This document shows positions 9,657 to 17,520 of a stretch of 64,000 nt of DNA, piece by piece. The notes under the pieces were generated by a model. The model worked only from the letters and a program-made list of their open reading frames with translations, searched no databases and was not told the origin of the DNA. Origin of the DNA: Gammaproteobacteria bacterium (GTDB taxonomy: Bacteria; Pseudomonadota; Gammaproteobacteria; Pseudomonadales; Azotimanducaceae). Within the stretch, counting starts at the first letter, position 1. Each line of letters begins with the position of its first letter. Position numbers and translations under genes: made by a program. The stretch is from assembly GCA_021773565.1 (NCBI GenBank), contig JAJFJZ010000002.1:62001-126000 (forward strand), given 5' to 3'.

Positions 9657-9835
9657 TCATCGGATTTTTCCAATCCAAACTGGTCGGATATAGGTAGACG
9701 CAGGATGGCTTCCATGCGTACAGATTCTGTGGAGTTGGAATCCTTTTCGAATTGGAGTAGGTGGAATCCGCCCTGTAGCCCGCAGTTTATGTGGCTCGTT
9801 GGAACGGGTTTGATCGCTGGGGGCCAAGTGGTCGC
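9657..9835 (+). repeat. Diverged direct repeat, copy A
   Basis: Copy A shares two blocks with copy B at 11975-12091 in the same orientation. The first block (CATCGGATTTT, AATCCAAACTGGTCGGATAT, AGGATGGCTTCCA) is at 9658-9715. The second (GCTGGGGG-CAAGTGGTCGC) is at about 9816-9835. Copy A carries about 60 extra bases between the blocks. Mismatches are spread throughout, so the duplication is old. Confidence 0.8.
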
Positions 9836-9908
9836 TGCCGTGTGACGGCCCCAACGCGGTTGCCGATTAGTAGTGTTCTAGTTCCTCTGGCATTCCTGTA
9901 CCTGGTCG

Positions 9909-9928
9909 ACTGGTAGGATATAGGCAGG
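9909..9928 (+). repeat. Partial third copy of the direct repeat
   Basis: ACTGGTAGGATATAGGCAGG matches the core of copy A at 9679-9704 with one substitution in the first half and a six-base deletion. It is too short to be certain, but its location 75 bases from copy A makes chance less likely. Confidence 0.4.
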
Positions 9929-9983
9929 GTTTAAAATTGTGGAAATCCTACCCCTTGCGGATTCCCGCTGGAGTCCTGACTAT

Positions 9984-11024
9984 CTAAAGCCGATTGACGG
10001 CCTCTTCGGACAGGGTCAGCGAACCTTCAATGCGGGTTCGCATTTGCTCAAGGTCAACCCCTTCCGAGCTTTTCTTGCCTTCCATATACCTGGCGTAAAC
10101 CCCGTGCACAATACACGCTGATTTCCAGCGGTTGAACCCCGTGTAGTAGTTGAGGTTTGATAAATCCCGGCCCGTTCGGGTTGCATACCTTGCGGCCATC
10201 TCGGTTCGGGTTGGGAATCCGGAAACTGCCGTTGCAGCTTCCGGGGCAATCGGGATTGTATCGGATGGATCCGGGAAAAAATTCAGTGCATATGCGAAAT
10301 CAGCGAGCGGATCACCGAGCGTGGAAATTTCCCAGTCCACGACTGCGGCGACGGTAGAGTCCGGACCGGTCAGGCAGTTGTGCAGGCCATAGTCCCCGTG
10401 CACCACCCGGGCTTTTTCCTGATCCGGCAGGTTGTCCAGAAAAAACTGCTGCAATTCATGCGCTCGAGTGTCATCAAAGTCAGCGCCTTCAATGGAGGAA
10501 GTCCACGACCGATACCAGGTTTTTAGCTGGCGTCCGACGTAACTGTCTCTTTTACCCAGGTCACCCAGACCGATGTCATCCGGGTCGAGGGAATGAAGGT
10601 CCGCAAGCACATCAACGAAAGAGTTTGCGAGCGTTATTCGTTTTTCTTCCGGTACCCAGGCTTCGGTTTCTTCATTGTTGTAAAGCGGCCTGCCGTTAAT
10701 ACAACCCATCACGTAAAACCATGCGCCTGTCACATCCGGGTCTTCGCAAAACCCCAGTGCTGCCGGCACGGGAACAGCCGTTGGCCCGAGTGCAGAGATG
10801 AGTGACCATTCCCGGCCCATGTCATGTGCCTTGGGCAGAAGCTGGCCCTGGGGTGGTCTCCTGATGACAGCTTCCGCGCCCTTACTATCTTCAAGCTTGT
10901 AAGTGAGGTTGGAATGACCCCCTTCCAGTCTTGTCCAGACAAATGGCGGTGAAAGGCTGGGTATGTTGCTGGATATCCAGGCTTCAACGGCGTCTACCGC
11001 ATAGCCTTCTGGTGCATCTGTCAT
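9984..11024 (-). CDS. Phosphotransferase family protein (APH-like, ACAD10/11-associated type)
   Basis: A 346-aa kinase-like protein with ATG at 11024, preceded by GAGG 6 nt upstream. The aminoglycoside-phosphotransferase catalytic motif HGDYGLHN (His209-Gly-Asp211...Asn216) and the metal-binding DWE (Asp230) are intact, as is the ATP-side segment GGHSNLTYKL near residue 36. The overall pattern matches the 'acyl-CoA dehydrogenase-associated phosphotransferase' group, which in animals is fused to ACAD10/ACAD11 and acts on 4-hydroxyacyl-CoAs. Antibiotic resistance is therefore unlikely. It probably phosphorylates a hydroxyacyl-CoA intermediate, perhaps from the operon ending at 9419, although it is on the opposite strand and separated by 560 bases. 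Confidence 0.88.
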   Translation of the reverse strand: MTDAPEGYAVDAVEAWISSNIPSLSPPFVWTRLEGGHSNLTYKLEDSKGAEAVIRRPPQGQLLPKAHDMGREWSLISALGPTAVPVPAALGFCEDPDVTGAWFYVMGCINGRPLYNNEETEAWVPEEKRITLANSFVDVLADLHSLDPDDIGLGDLGKRDSYVGRQLKTWYRSWTSSIEGADFDDTRAHELQQFFLDNLPDQEKARVVHGDYGLHNCLTGPDSTVAAVVDWEISTLGDPLADFAYALNFFPDPSDTIPIAPEAATAVSGFPTRTEMAARYATRTGRDLSNLNYYTGFNRWKSACIVHGVYARYMEGKKSSEGVDLEQMRTRIEGSLTLSEEAVNRL

Positions 11025-11089
11025 AGGGGACCTCGCTTCTGATAGGCAGAATGTAACGAACTTGGACGCCGAGTAAAAGCGAATGAGGA

Positions 11090-11310
11090 CTATGAATCCT
11101 GTTTGGTTGCCTTCTCGTTTGCGGATTCTGCCAGGCCGCGCAATTCCTCAAAGTTGTTTTGCACCATCGCAGCAAGCTTGTCTAGGTCGGGCACAAGGCG
11201 AGGGTCGGCAGTAAAATTAAAAGTCATTTTGCCGTCGATACTGCTGATGCCAATACCCAGGCCCTGCGTTGTCGGTAAAATCCTGCCGTCCCGACCAAAA
11301 ATCCCTTTCT
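11090..11310 (-). pseudogene. C-terminal remnant of a wax ester synthase/diacylglycerol acyltransferase
   Basis: Read on the minus strand, about 70 codons end at a TAG at 11090-11092 and encode GRILPTTQGLGIGISS, then IDGKMTFNFTADPRLVPDLD and LAAMVQNNFEELRG. This is the typical C-terminus of the WS/DGAT family (GQGLNI...SYxGxLxFGxxAD...). An in-frame TAG at about 11309-11311 closes the frame upstream and no start codon or catalytic HHxxxDG domain is present. Roughly 85% of the gene is missing. The fragment lies directly upstream of the phosphotransferase and is a relic of neutral-lipid synthesis in this lineage. Confidence 0.75.
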
Positions 11311-11350
11311 AAAGTCGTTGGTAACATCTTCGACTAGAACGGACACCTGC

Positions 11351-11653
11351 CTATGCAGCACTTCGCTTGGATTGTTTTCTAACTTTCACATTAACCGATT
11401 TGCCTAATCGGCTATGCATTTGCACCATTTTGTCGATGCTTATTCCAGTGAGCTTGCCTGTCATGATCTTGTTGAACATTGGCCGATCTACTCCAGCAAG
11501 CTTTGCCGCTGCGGTTTGACTCAGCTTTCGCCGTTTTACTTCTTTCTCTAACTCAATTTTGAGTTGAGTTTTCACTTTCAACACTTCGGCTTCAGCTGGG
11601 TCAAAGCCGAGATCTTCAAAAATATTCCCACTGCTATTTATCCAATCACTCAT
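11351..11653 (-). CDS. HigA-like XRE-family antitoxin
   Basis: A 100-aa protein, ATG at 11653 with AGGAG upstream. Residues about 40-90 form a helix-turn-helix (LSQTAAAKLAGVDRPMFNKI) of the kind that accompanies RelE/HigB-type toxins. A basic tail ends the protein. The start overlaps the toxin stop by 8 nt, which is normal toxin-first higBA order. The antitoxin looks intact while its toxin is truncated, so it may survive as a plain DNA-binding repressor on the two palindromes at 11869-11918. Confidence 0.85.
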   Translation of the reverse strand: MSDWINSSGNIFEDLGFDPAEAEVLKVKTQLKIELEKEVKRRKLSQTAAAKLAGVDRPMFNKIMTGKLTGISIDKMVQMHSRLGKSVNVKVRKQSKRSAA

Positions 11654-11858
11654 AGAGTTCTCCTGTAGTCATGCAACGCCGCAGGTCTCGAATGCGGATT
11701 TCCCTCACGCCGGTGCCAATGGTCCTCATGGGTTTAGAATCTGTTGGATTCAAACCGGTTTGTAGTCGCATTATTTGTTCGCCTGCTATTCGTCTCGCGT
11801 TAATAGGAAAGCTTCTGATTTCATCCTTTGCTTGTCCCTGGAATACGACCTTTTTCAT
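11646..11858 (-). pseudogene. Truncated HigB/RelE-type (Gp49-like) toxin
   Basis: The 70-codon frame begins like a normal phage Gp49-like/HigB toxin (MKKVVFQGQAKDEIRSFP, then GTGVREIRIRD) but after IRIRD it switches to LRRCMTTGELYE and stops. Intact relatives run to about 100-115 residues and continue with the beta-strands carrying the ribosome-dependent RNase residues. The sequence goes straight into the antitoxin ribosome-binding site, so a deletion of roughly 35-40 codons is likely. The toxin is probably inactive. Family and typical length are from general knowledge; the truncation is seen directly. Confidence 0.78.
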
Positions 11859-11868
11859 GCTGGCAATA

Positions 11869-11884
11869 GTAGCAAATATGCTAC
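11869..11884. promoter_or_regulatory. Palindromic operator 1 of the higBA-type locus
   Basis: GTAGCA-AATA-TGCTAC is a perfect 6+6 dyad, 10 nt upstream of the toxin start. It shares both arms with the second palindrome 34 bases away. Autoregulation by the antitoxin is inferred from position and symmetry. Confidence 0.7.
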
Positions 11885-11902
11885 ATTAGTCAATCGTTGT
11901 TT

Positions 11903-11918
11903 GTAGCATATATGCTAC
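11903..11918. promoter_or_regulatory. Palindromic operator 2 of the higBA-type locus
   Basis: GTAGCATATATGCTAC is a perfect 16-bp palindrome with the same GTAGCA/TGCTAC arms as operator 1. The centre-to-centre distance is 34 bp, about three helical turns, which would allow cooperative binding of antitoxin dimers. Confidence 0.7.
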
Positions 11919-11974
11919 ATACCAGCGACTACGCGATCAGGACGAGTTGGCAACTCACCTGCAAGGGTCTTAGG

Positions 11975-12091
11975 TCATCGGATTTTCTCAATCCAAACTG
12001 GTCGGATATTGGTAGGCTGAGGATGGCTTCCAAGCGAGCAGAAACTGTGGGCTTGTTAATCGGGTCTAGTCGCTGGGGGTCAAGTGGTCGC
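11975..12091 (+). repeat. Diverged direct repeat, copy B
   Basis: Copy B repeats the two conserved blocks of copy A (9657-9835) in the same orientation, without the central insertion. Together the copies bracket about 2.1 kb containing the phosphotransferase, the acyltransferase remnant and the toxin-antitoxin remnant. An open frame runs through copy B on the plus strand, but it is not conserved at the protein level in copy A. Confidence 0.8.
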
Positions 12092-12207
12092 AGCAGCGGG
12101 ACTGCCTCTGGTATTTTGAGCGCGATCGCTCATGTGGATTGCTACTGCGACTCGCGTACCAGCTTTCGTTGTATTATCCTTTTTTCTCGACTTCTCTAGG
12201 AAAAGAC

Positions 12208-12930
12208 ATGGCATTGGTTGAATTGCAAAAAACAGGCAACGTATTCACCCTGACGATGGATGCAGGCGAAAATAGATGGAACACGGCGCTTGTTGACGAA
12301 CTGACGGCCGCTTTGGATGAGATAGAACACAGCACTGGGGCCGCCGCTTTGGTCACAACAGGGGCAAGCGAAAAGTTCTACTCCAACGGGTTGGATCTTG
12401 ATTGGCGTAACTCTCCAGCCGATCACCCTGAGGCTGGTGACCCGAACGCCTTTTTGTTTATGGAATTTATGAGTCGGATGATTACTCTACCAGTCCCGAC
12501 AATCGCTGCGGTTAATGGTCATGCTTTTGGTGCTGGCTTTATGTTTGCGCTCTGTCATGACTACAGGATTATGCGCCAGGACCGAGGGTATATGTGCGCA
12601 AATGAAATTCAACTTGGCATGGTCATTCCAGCAGCTGAACTTTCCCTGTTTCGCCACAAGTTATCCGCCCATGTGTTCTACGAGTCCGTGCAATTAGCAA
12701 GACGTTGGGGTGGTCCGCACGCAGTCGATGCTGGTGTGGCTAACGATGTTGCGACGATGGATGAGTTGCTGCAAAAAGCAATAGCCAAGGCTGAAGAGCT
12801 CGCGCCTTTGGCAGAAAATCGTAAACAGTTCGGCATTCAGAAGGAAAAGATTTTTGGTGAAAATTCGATTTTGAATGACACGAACGGTGCTGCATATCAC
12901 CTACGTACCAAGGCACGGTATCCGAAGTAG
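12208..12930 (+). CDS. Enoyl-CoA hydratase/isomerase family protein (ECI-like)
   Basis: A 240-aa crotonase-fold protein. The ATG at 12208 follows AGGAAAAG and fits family N-termini (MALVELQKTGNVFTLTMD), whereas the longer frame from 12139 begins in non-coding sequence. The oxyanion-hole region GASEKFYSNGLDLDW and the helix AAVNGHAFGAGFMFALCHDY are intact. The protein ends soon after the core, as in the small delta3-delta2 enoyl-CoA isomerases of plants and bacteria. It would move a double bond in unsaturated acyl-CoAs so beta-oxidation can continue. It is a stand-alone gene between two decayed loci and appears functional. Confidence 0.87.
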   Translation: MALVELQKTGNVFTLTMDAGENRWNTALVDELTAALDEIEHSTGAAALVTTGASEKFYSNGLDLDWRNSPADHPEAGDPNAFLFMEFMSRMITLPVPTIAAVNGHAFGAGFMFALCHDYRIMRQDRGYMCANEIQLGMVIPAAELSLFRHKLSAHVFYESVQLARRWGGPHAVDAGVANDVATMDELLQKAIAKAEELAPLAENRKQFGIQKEKIFGENSILNDTNGAAYHLRTKARYPK

Positions 12931-12939
12931 GTGATCGCC

Positions 12940-13173
12940 GGTTGTGCTAGTGCTGCATGCCCAGGTGGGTGGCTTTATCGATTCGATCTGCCCGTTTAGA
13001 CGATGCCAGAACTGGGCGCTACCCATGCCCCCGGTCTGTCGGATTGGCCACGTTATACCGCAAAAACAAGAAAGGCGCTTATCCTGGATGCATCACCTCG
13101 AGTCGACGCTAATCTGCATACCGCTGATCGAACGCGTTGGGGGGATGATGAGCGGCACGCGGTTGAATTATAG
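12940..13173 (+). pseudogene. C-terminal remnant of a type-B carboxylesterase
   Basis: In one plus-strand frame the sequence encodes GGWLYRFDLPV, a TAG at 12997-12999, then PELGATHAPGLSDWPRYT and LILDASPRVDANLHTADRTR, stopping at 13171-13173. These are the hallmark C-terminal segments of bacterial type-B carboxylesterases (W.YRFD, LGAxHxxEL, WPxYxxxTR...). About 60 residues normally between LGATHA and the WPxY segment are missing, and the whole N-terminal catalytic domain with the serine elbow is absent. This is a clear gene corpse that fills most of the gap before lptG. Confidence 0.78.
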
Positions 13174-13244
13174 GGACGCTTGGGAAATCGTTATTGGCCA
13201 TTGATTGGTGACGTTCTTGAAGACCAAACCGTTTAACCCGGAAT

Positions 13245-14336
13245 CTAATTTGCCCTTCGCAAAAGGACAATGGCAACAAGCAGTATCAGTAGTCCCGGTG
13301 CCAGGACCGTTGCGGTTGGATTCCAACCCATAATGCTAGCCAGGTGCCCGCTGATTTGCTGCACCAGATAATAGCTAATGCCAATCAAGCCCCCCATGGC
13401 CACTCGCTGACCTACAGACACACTACGAACTGAGCCCAGCAAAAAAGGCAATGTAAGCAGTGCCATTCCAAGTAAACCCAGCGGAATGCTCATCTGTGTC
13501 CAGAACATAATGCGATGGGATTCGGAATTTAGATCATTTTCTTCCAGGTGCTGTATAAATTGCCACAAATCCCCTGGGGCCATTGAAATTGCCGGTGCAA
13601 TGAGCGTCCTGGTCTGCTCCTCACTCAATAAGGCATCCCACATCAAGGTTTCGCTTGTTTGGGTTTCGGAGAGCCCCCCCTCGACCAGGGTGTGTTGCAC
13701 ATCATGCAAGAGCCAGGTATTGCCCTTCAACAATTCTGCACTACTGGTTTGAATAAGCGCACTAAGTTCGCCGCGCTCGTCGAATTTGTAAATTTCCACA
13801 TCGGCCAACCGGCGATCGGACTGCACACTGCCAATTCGGATGAACTGACCCTTATGGCGCGTCCAGAAATCGGAACTGCTACCCGCGTCCGCGCTGTATT
13901 CAATATCTATTGTCGTGGTATCCACAAGCGTTTTGGCACGCATCTTTGTGGCCTTATGTTCGACCAGCGGAATAACCCATGTCTGCATAACCAGCACCAG
14001 CAGAATAAGACCAATGGAGAGATTGATTACCGGTCTTGAAATTCGCGACGGTGCAATAGCCGCGGCCCGCATTGATATGAGCTCGCCCTGGTTAGCAAGC
14101 GCTCCCAAACCCAACAATCCGCCCAACAGAACTGTTACGGGGAGAAGATCGACTATACGGGCAGGTAATGTGTACATCACAACCAGAAGCGCATCCGCCA
14201 ATTCATACGCGCCTTTGCCTACATCCTCAAGCTCTTCTGCCAGCGCCAGAAAACTAAACAGGGACAACAGAAGCAAAAGTACCGGAATACACCCTCCTAC
14301 GAAACTGGTAGTGATATACCTGTCAAACCTGTTCAC
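13245..14336 (-). CDS. lptG: LPS export ABC transporter permease LptG
   Basis: A 363-aa inner-membrane protein. I place the start at the GTG at 14336 (reading VNRFDRYITTSF), which overlaps the end of lptF by 14 nt; the longer frame up to 14471 lies within lptF and starts with non-homologous residues. Three N-terminal membrane helices, a periplasmic beta-jellyroll (about residues 130-260) and three C-terminal helices fit the YjgP/YjgQ family. With LptF and the ATPase LptB it extracts lipopolysaccharide from the inner membrane and passes it to LptC/LptA. Confidence 0.92.
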   Translation of the reverse strand: MNRFDRYITTSFVGGCIPVLLLLLSLFSFLALAEELEDVGKGAYELADALLVVMYTLPARIVDLLPVTVLLGGLLGLGALANQGELISMRAAAIAPSRISRPVINLSIGLILLVLVMQTWVIPLVEHKATKMRAKTLVDTTTIDIEYSADAGSSSDFWTRHKGQFIRIGSVQSDRRLADVEIYKFDERGELSALIQTSSAELLKGNTWLLHDVQHTLVEGGLSETQTSETLMWDALLSEEQTRTLIAPAISMAPGDLWQFIQHLEENDLNSESHRIMFWTQMSIPLGLLGMALLTLPFLLGSVRSVSVGQRVAMGGLIGISYYLVQQISGHLASIMGWNPTATVLAPGLLILLVAIVLLRRAN

Positions 14337-15450
14337 GGGATGGCCTCCGCAGAGCGAACTCAACCGTGCTCCATGGCACGTAGGAAAATACCACCACAAG
14401 TAACAACAACCCGGGAGTCCACCAGATACTGCTGGTTGTCTGCTGCTCAACCCAGGTTCGGTTGATTCCAATTAAATTGTAATATGCCGCATATACCAAA
14501 AGTGCCAACAAAAGCTTTGCATATCTGCCGTGCCTGGGTTTACTGCGACTGAGTGGAATGGCAAGTAGTGCAAGTAGAAGTGTGGAAATCGGAGTGGATA
14601 CCCGCCATTGATACTCTGCGCTGTCCCCGGGATCAACGGAGTGTCGCAAAATCGAACTCTCTACAGATTTGGCTTTATATCCGGGCGGCTCAGGTTGCTC
14701 GTTCTTCACTTTCAGGTTGAAGTGCCCAATAGAAGCAAACAGGTCCGGACCATCAACTACCTGTTTAAACAGGCGTGCATTTTCAAGCTCAAGCGTATGA
14801 AAATCAGCCTGAGGCCTTGCCGTGAACACACCTGTGGCGGCAGAAATAACCTGTAGTTCTGCGCTCTTGCGTGTACGGATAAAAATACCCTCAAGATCCT
14901 GATCCTTCACAATTTTTTCAATAAAAATTGCCCGATCCTGCCCCAGCCCTGTTTTCGCATCAGTATTGCTGGCAGACCCATCTTCACTGGAATTGCTCAA
15001 ATAGAACTGCCCGGCCTTAATTCTGTCTATATCTGAGGACGCCTCGGCGATTGACAACATTTCATAGGTGACTGCATAGGCCCATGGACGCACATACACA
15101 GACAATACGGCAATGCATAACGCCAGTAATACCGCCATCAACACAACCGGACGAATCATGCGGGTCTCACTCATGCCACTTGCCTGCATCGCATAAATCT
15201 CGGAATCATTATGCAATTTGCCCAGTCCCAGCATGAGTCCGAAAAACAAAGCGATTGGTAACAGTACTTCCAGAGCAATGAGCACCTTCAAGAGCGTCAG
15301 ACGGGCTACCTCGGCAGTATTAAGCAGCCCGGCATCGGCCTGGTTTAGAAAGCGCGAAAGCGAAAAACCCACAAAAATTATCAGAAGAACAGCTGCGACC
15401 ATCAGACAAGGCATGGCTACCTGTCGAATCAAATGCCTGTCAATTATCAA
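14323..15450 (-). CDS. lptF: LPS export ABC transporter permease LptF
   Basis: A 375-aa protein with a TTG start at 15450 preceded by GGAG 10 nt upstream; no ATG is suitably placed. The membrane topology is the same as LptG (helices near residues 12-32, 55-75, 100-125, then a periplasmic domain and three terminal helices). It forms the LptB2FG complex at the inner membrane. The protein begins MIIDRHLIRQVAMPCL, typical of LptF. The short intergenic region to 15608 must contain divergent promoters for this pair and the LptA-like gene. Confidence 0.92.
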   Translation of the reverse strand: MIIDRHLIRQVAMPCLMVAAVLLIIFVGFSLSRFLNQADAGLLNTAEVARLTLLKVLIALEVLLPIALFFGLMLGLGKLHNDSEIYAMQASGMSETRMIRPVVLMAVLLALCIAVLSVYVRPWAYAVTYEMLSIAEASSDIDRIKAGQFYLSNSSEDGSASNTDAKTGLGQDRAIFIEKIVKDQDLEGIFIRTRKSAELQVISAATGVFTARPQADFHTLELENARLFKQVVDGPDLFASIGHFNLKVKNEQPEPPGYKAKSVESSILRHSVDPGDSAEYQWRVSTPISTLLLALLAIPLSRSKPRHGRYAKLLLALLVYAAYYNLIGINRTWVEQQTTSSIWWTPGLLLLVVVFSYVPWSTVEFALRRPSREQV

Positions 15451-15607
15451 ATCAATACTGCTCCATTTTTACCAGGAATATGATCTGCAAAGCGCAGCCT
15501 CTGGCGCAAGGGCGCCGTCCGCCAAGCCATGTTAATATTCGCTGCAGGCCAGCGCAAAAACCACAGTTAAACACGCTGACCCCAACTTGGAGCCTACAGT
15601 CTACAAA

Positions 15608-16195
15608 ATGTTCAGTTACATAAATACCAGCACAACTATCAGCAGATTTTACATAATCACACTGTGCCTCGGTCTAACCTTGCTCGTACCTGGCGGGCCA
15701 TCCTATGCTCTGGACTTTAACACTAACGATACTGTCTCTATTGTCGCTGACAACGCCTGGGAGGGTGACGAAGTTGATGTTATACATTTTGAAGGAAATT
15801 TCGTGTTGCGTGCTCCTGATTGGTATATGTCAGCCGATACCGCTACCGTCTACGGCAAACTGGACAATCCGAATAAGGTTGTTCTAAAAGGCAAACCGGC
15901 CAAAATTTTCTTTTTGCGGGACACAGGCCCAAACTCGGGAAAAAATGAACAATCCGGACCAAGGCCCAAACCAGCGACCCAGACAGACCCTGGCTTCGAA
16001 GACGTCCAGGGCAGCGCGCTTCACATCGAATACCTGCGCGCTAGTAATAAACTGAAAATGACCGGATCAGCCTCGCTCAAACGCAAGGACAACCAGCTTA
16101 GCAGTGAGGTAATTGAGTACGATATTGATGCTGACCGCTATTCTGCAAGCGGGGATGGCGGCATCAATATTCAGGTAGTTCCTTCAGAAAAATAG
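15608..16195 (+). CDS. LptA/OstA-like periplasmic protein
   Basis: A 195-aa protein. The ATG at 15608 gives a signal peptide (about 35 residues, ending near PSYA-LDF); a TTG at 15587 in the same frame is less likely. The mature part shows the repeated short beta-strands of the OstA/LptA fold (IHFEGNFVLRAPDWYMSADT, then YLRASNKLKMTGSASLKRKD). A Pro/Lys/Gln-rich linker at residues about 108-130 is not typical of LptA. It lies divergently from lptF, so a part in the periplasmic LPS bridge is plausible, but the usual partners kdsC, lptC and lptB are not beside it. It could be a paralogue of the true LptA. Confidence 0.72.
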   Translation: MFSYINTSTTISRFYIITLCLGLTLLVPGGPSYALDFNTNDTVSIVADNAWEGDEVDVIHFEGNFVLRAPDWYMSADTATVYGKLDNPNKVVLKGKPAKIFFLRDTGPNSGKNEQSGPRPKPATQTDPGFEDVQGSALHIEYLRASNKLKMTGSASLKRKDNQLSSEVIEYDIDADRYSASGDGGINIQVVPSEK

Positions 16196-16215
16196 TGAAA
16201 AGGATACAGTGGGTA

Positions 16216-16644
16216 TCAAGCCCAGTTATCTTTCAATCGGGCTAACAGGGCAGCTCGACAATTTTCACTCACATCTGCTGCATGTCCCAGATCAGGTAAA
16301 GCAGGCCAGCCGGGATCGTCAAACTTTACGCTGCCAAACTCCCGGGTGTCTGCATATCTTGGCAGAACATGATAATGCACGTGAGGATCAACCATCATTA
16401 ACATCATGTAATTGATCTTCTGGTAACCAAAGCAATTTTTAAGACAGGCTTCAAGCTCTGATGTAATCTGCTGCATTTCTGCATGGGCCTGTGCCGATAT
16501 TGCACCGTATTCCTGCACGTCTTCCTTACAGGCTAATATGAGCGCACCAAGGGTTGCTTGCCGGGGGCGGAGCAGCACCACCCAGTGCTTATATTCCTGC
16601 ACAAGGCTTGCCGGGTAACCGAAATTTTCTATTGTCTGGTTCAT
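16216..16644 (-). CDS. HIT family hydrolase
   Basis: A 142-aa protein of the histidine-triad superfamily; ATG at 16644 with GAGGG 8 nt upstream. The triad HVHYHV (His88, His90, His92, in DPHVHYHVLPRY) is intact. Such proteins hydrolyse or transfer nucleoside monophosphates from dinucleoside polyphosphates or nucleotidyl conjugates. It starts only 10 nt after the upstream nucleotidyltransferase gene, so the pair is probably co-transcribed. Salvage or proofreading of a nucleotidyl-activated intermediate made by that enzyme is a reasonable guess. Confidence 0.88.
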   Translation of the reverse strand: MNQTIENFGYPASLVQEYKHWVVLLRPRQATLGALILACKEDVQEYGAISAQAHAEMQQITSELEACLKNCFGYQKINYMMLMMVDPHVHYHVLPRYADTREFGSVKFDDPGWPALPDLGHAADVSENCRAALLARLKDNWA

Positions 16645-16654
16645 TGTTTGGCCC

Positions 16655-17422
16655 TCAGGATACCATCGACCCACTGCCGTGATGATCTGGCCAGGTCACA
16701 ACAACATGTTCGGCATGTTTCAGGTCTGCATGGTCATCCACTTCGCACCAGCTAAGGCCCTGTATGGAACACACCCCCACATGGCCTTCATCGGCAAGTT
16801 CATCGATGGCAGACAGGTACCAGCGCGTAAGCCCTTCTGCACTTTTCATCAGGGCTTCAACCTTGTGCCTGAAGGTATCAGCACCCTGCTGGTTAAACAC
16901 CATCATGCCAATGCTTTCACCGTTGACGTACTCCCTGTCGAGGGTTTTTCCAACCCTGAGCAAACGGCCTTCATCAGTCACCACTTTCATATCATCATCG
17001 TCATAATCACCTTTGGAATCTGTAGTAAGTGTTATGGGATAATCGTTTTTGCTTGCGAGCAGCTTTTCAAGAATTGCCGCTTCAAAAAGTGTATCTCCGT
17101 TGATAATCAAAAAAGCTTCGAGCATTTCACCACGTGCCACCCAACAGGTTCCCAGATTGTCGGAACGTGCATAGAATGGGTTGTGCAGGGTACGAATTTC
17201 CAGATCGGAAAACTTTTCTGAAGCCGCTTCAACGACCGCCTCAACGCGTTCAGATTCAAAGCCGGTTACAACCACCACCTCATCCACACCGGCCTTGTTG
17301 ATTTGACTGAGTTGCCATTCCAGAATGCTATGGTTTGCCAGCGGCAAACAGCACTTTGGCGTGTTTTCGGTCAATGGGAGCAGGCGTCTGCCCTGTCCTG
17401 CACTAAGAATTATTGCTCGCAT
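16655..17422 (-). CDS. Sugar-phosphate/phosphocholine nucleotidyltransferase-like protein
   Basis: A 255-aa NTP-transferase-fold protein with ATG at 17422; the frame extends upstream to 17491 but family N-termini begin at MRAIILSAGQGRRLLPLT. This glycine-rich loop, the PKCCLPL lysine motif and the metal-binding INGDTLFE Asp are present. The overall pattern is closest to LicC-type CTP:phosphocholine cytidylyltransferases and short sugar-1-phosphate nucleotidyltransferases. It lacks the C-terminal left-handed beta-helix of GlmU-like enzymes. The adjacent GMC oxidoreductase, lipid kinase and second NTase suggest a lipid or glycoconjugate head-group pathway; the actual substrate is unknown. Confidence 0.82.
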   Translation of the reverse strand: MRAIILSAGQGRRLLPLTENTPKCCLPLANHSILEWQLSQINKAGVDEVVVVTGFESERVEAVVEAASEKFSDLEIRTLHNPFYARSDNLGTCWVARGEMLEAFLIINGDTLFEAAILEKLLASKNDYPITLTTDSKGDYDDDDMKVVTDEGRLLRVGKTLDREYVNGESIGMMVFNQQGADTFRHKVEALMKSAEGLTRWYLSAIDELADEGHVGVCSIQGLSWCEVDDHADLKHAEHVVVTWPDHHGSGSMVS

Positions 17423-17520
17423 ATTATAGTTCTGCCTTATCAGCTTGCCCGTATGTGGAATGGCCGCACACGCTACCACGTAAGTAAACACAGGCCAAGC
17501 TTCAGCGCCTGACAGTCTAC

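Larger units (their letters stand above)
9420..9983 (+). other. Intergenic stretch with repeat remnants
   Basis: This 564-base stretch separates the catabolic operon from the phosphotransferase. I see no convincing gene. It holds copy A of a direct repeat (9657-9835) and a short third copy at 9909-9928. A weak GCGA/TCGC dyad followed by TTTT at about 9440-9466 could help end the operon transcript but has no good loop. A 34-codon hydrophobic frame at 9537-9641 has no supporting ribosome-binding site and is not called. Confidence 0.6.

Noticed and set aside
11897-12199. Open frame of 100 codons through repeat copy B
   Set aside because: Copy A does not keep the frame beyond a short block, so coding is unlikely.
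12944-13204. Open frame on the plus strand over the carboxylesterase remnant
   Set aside because: It is in a different frame from the recognisable esterase blocks and has no support.
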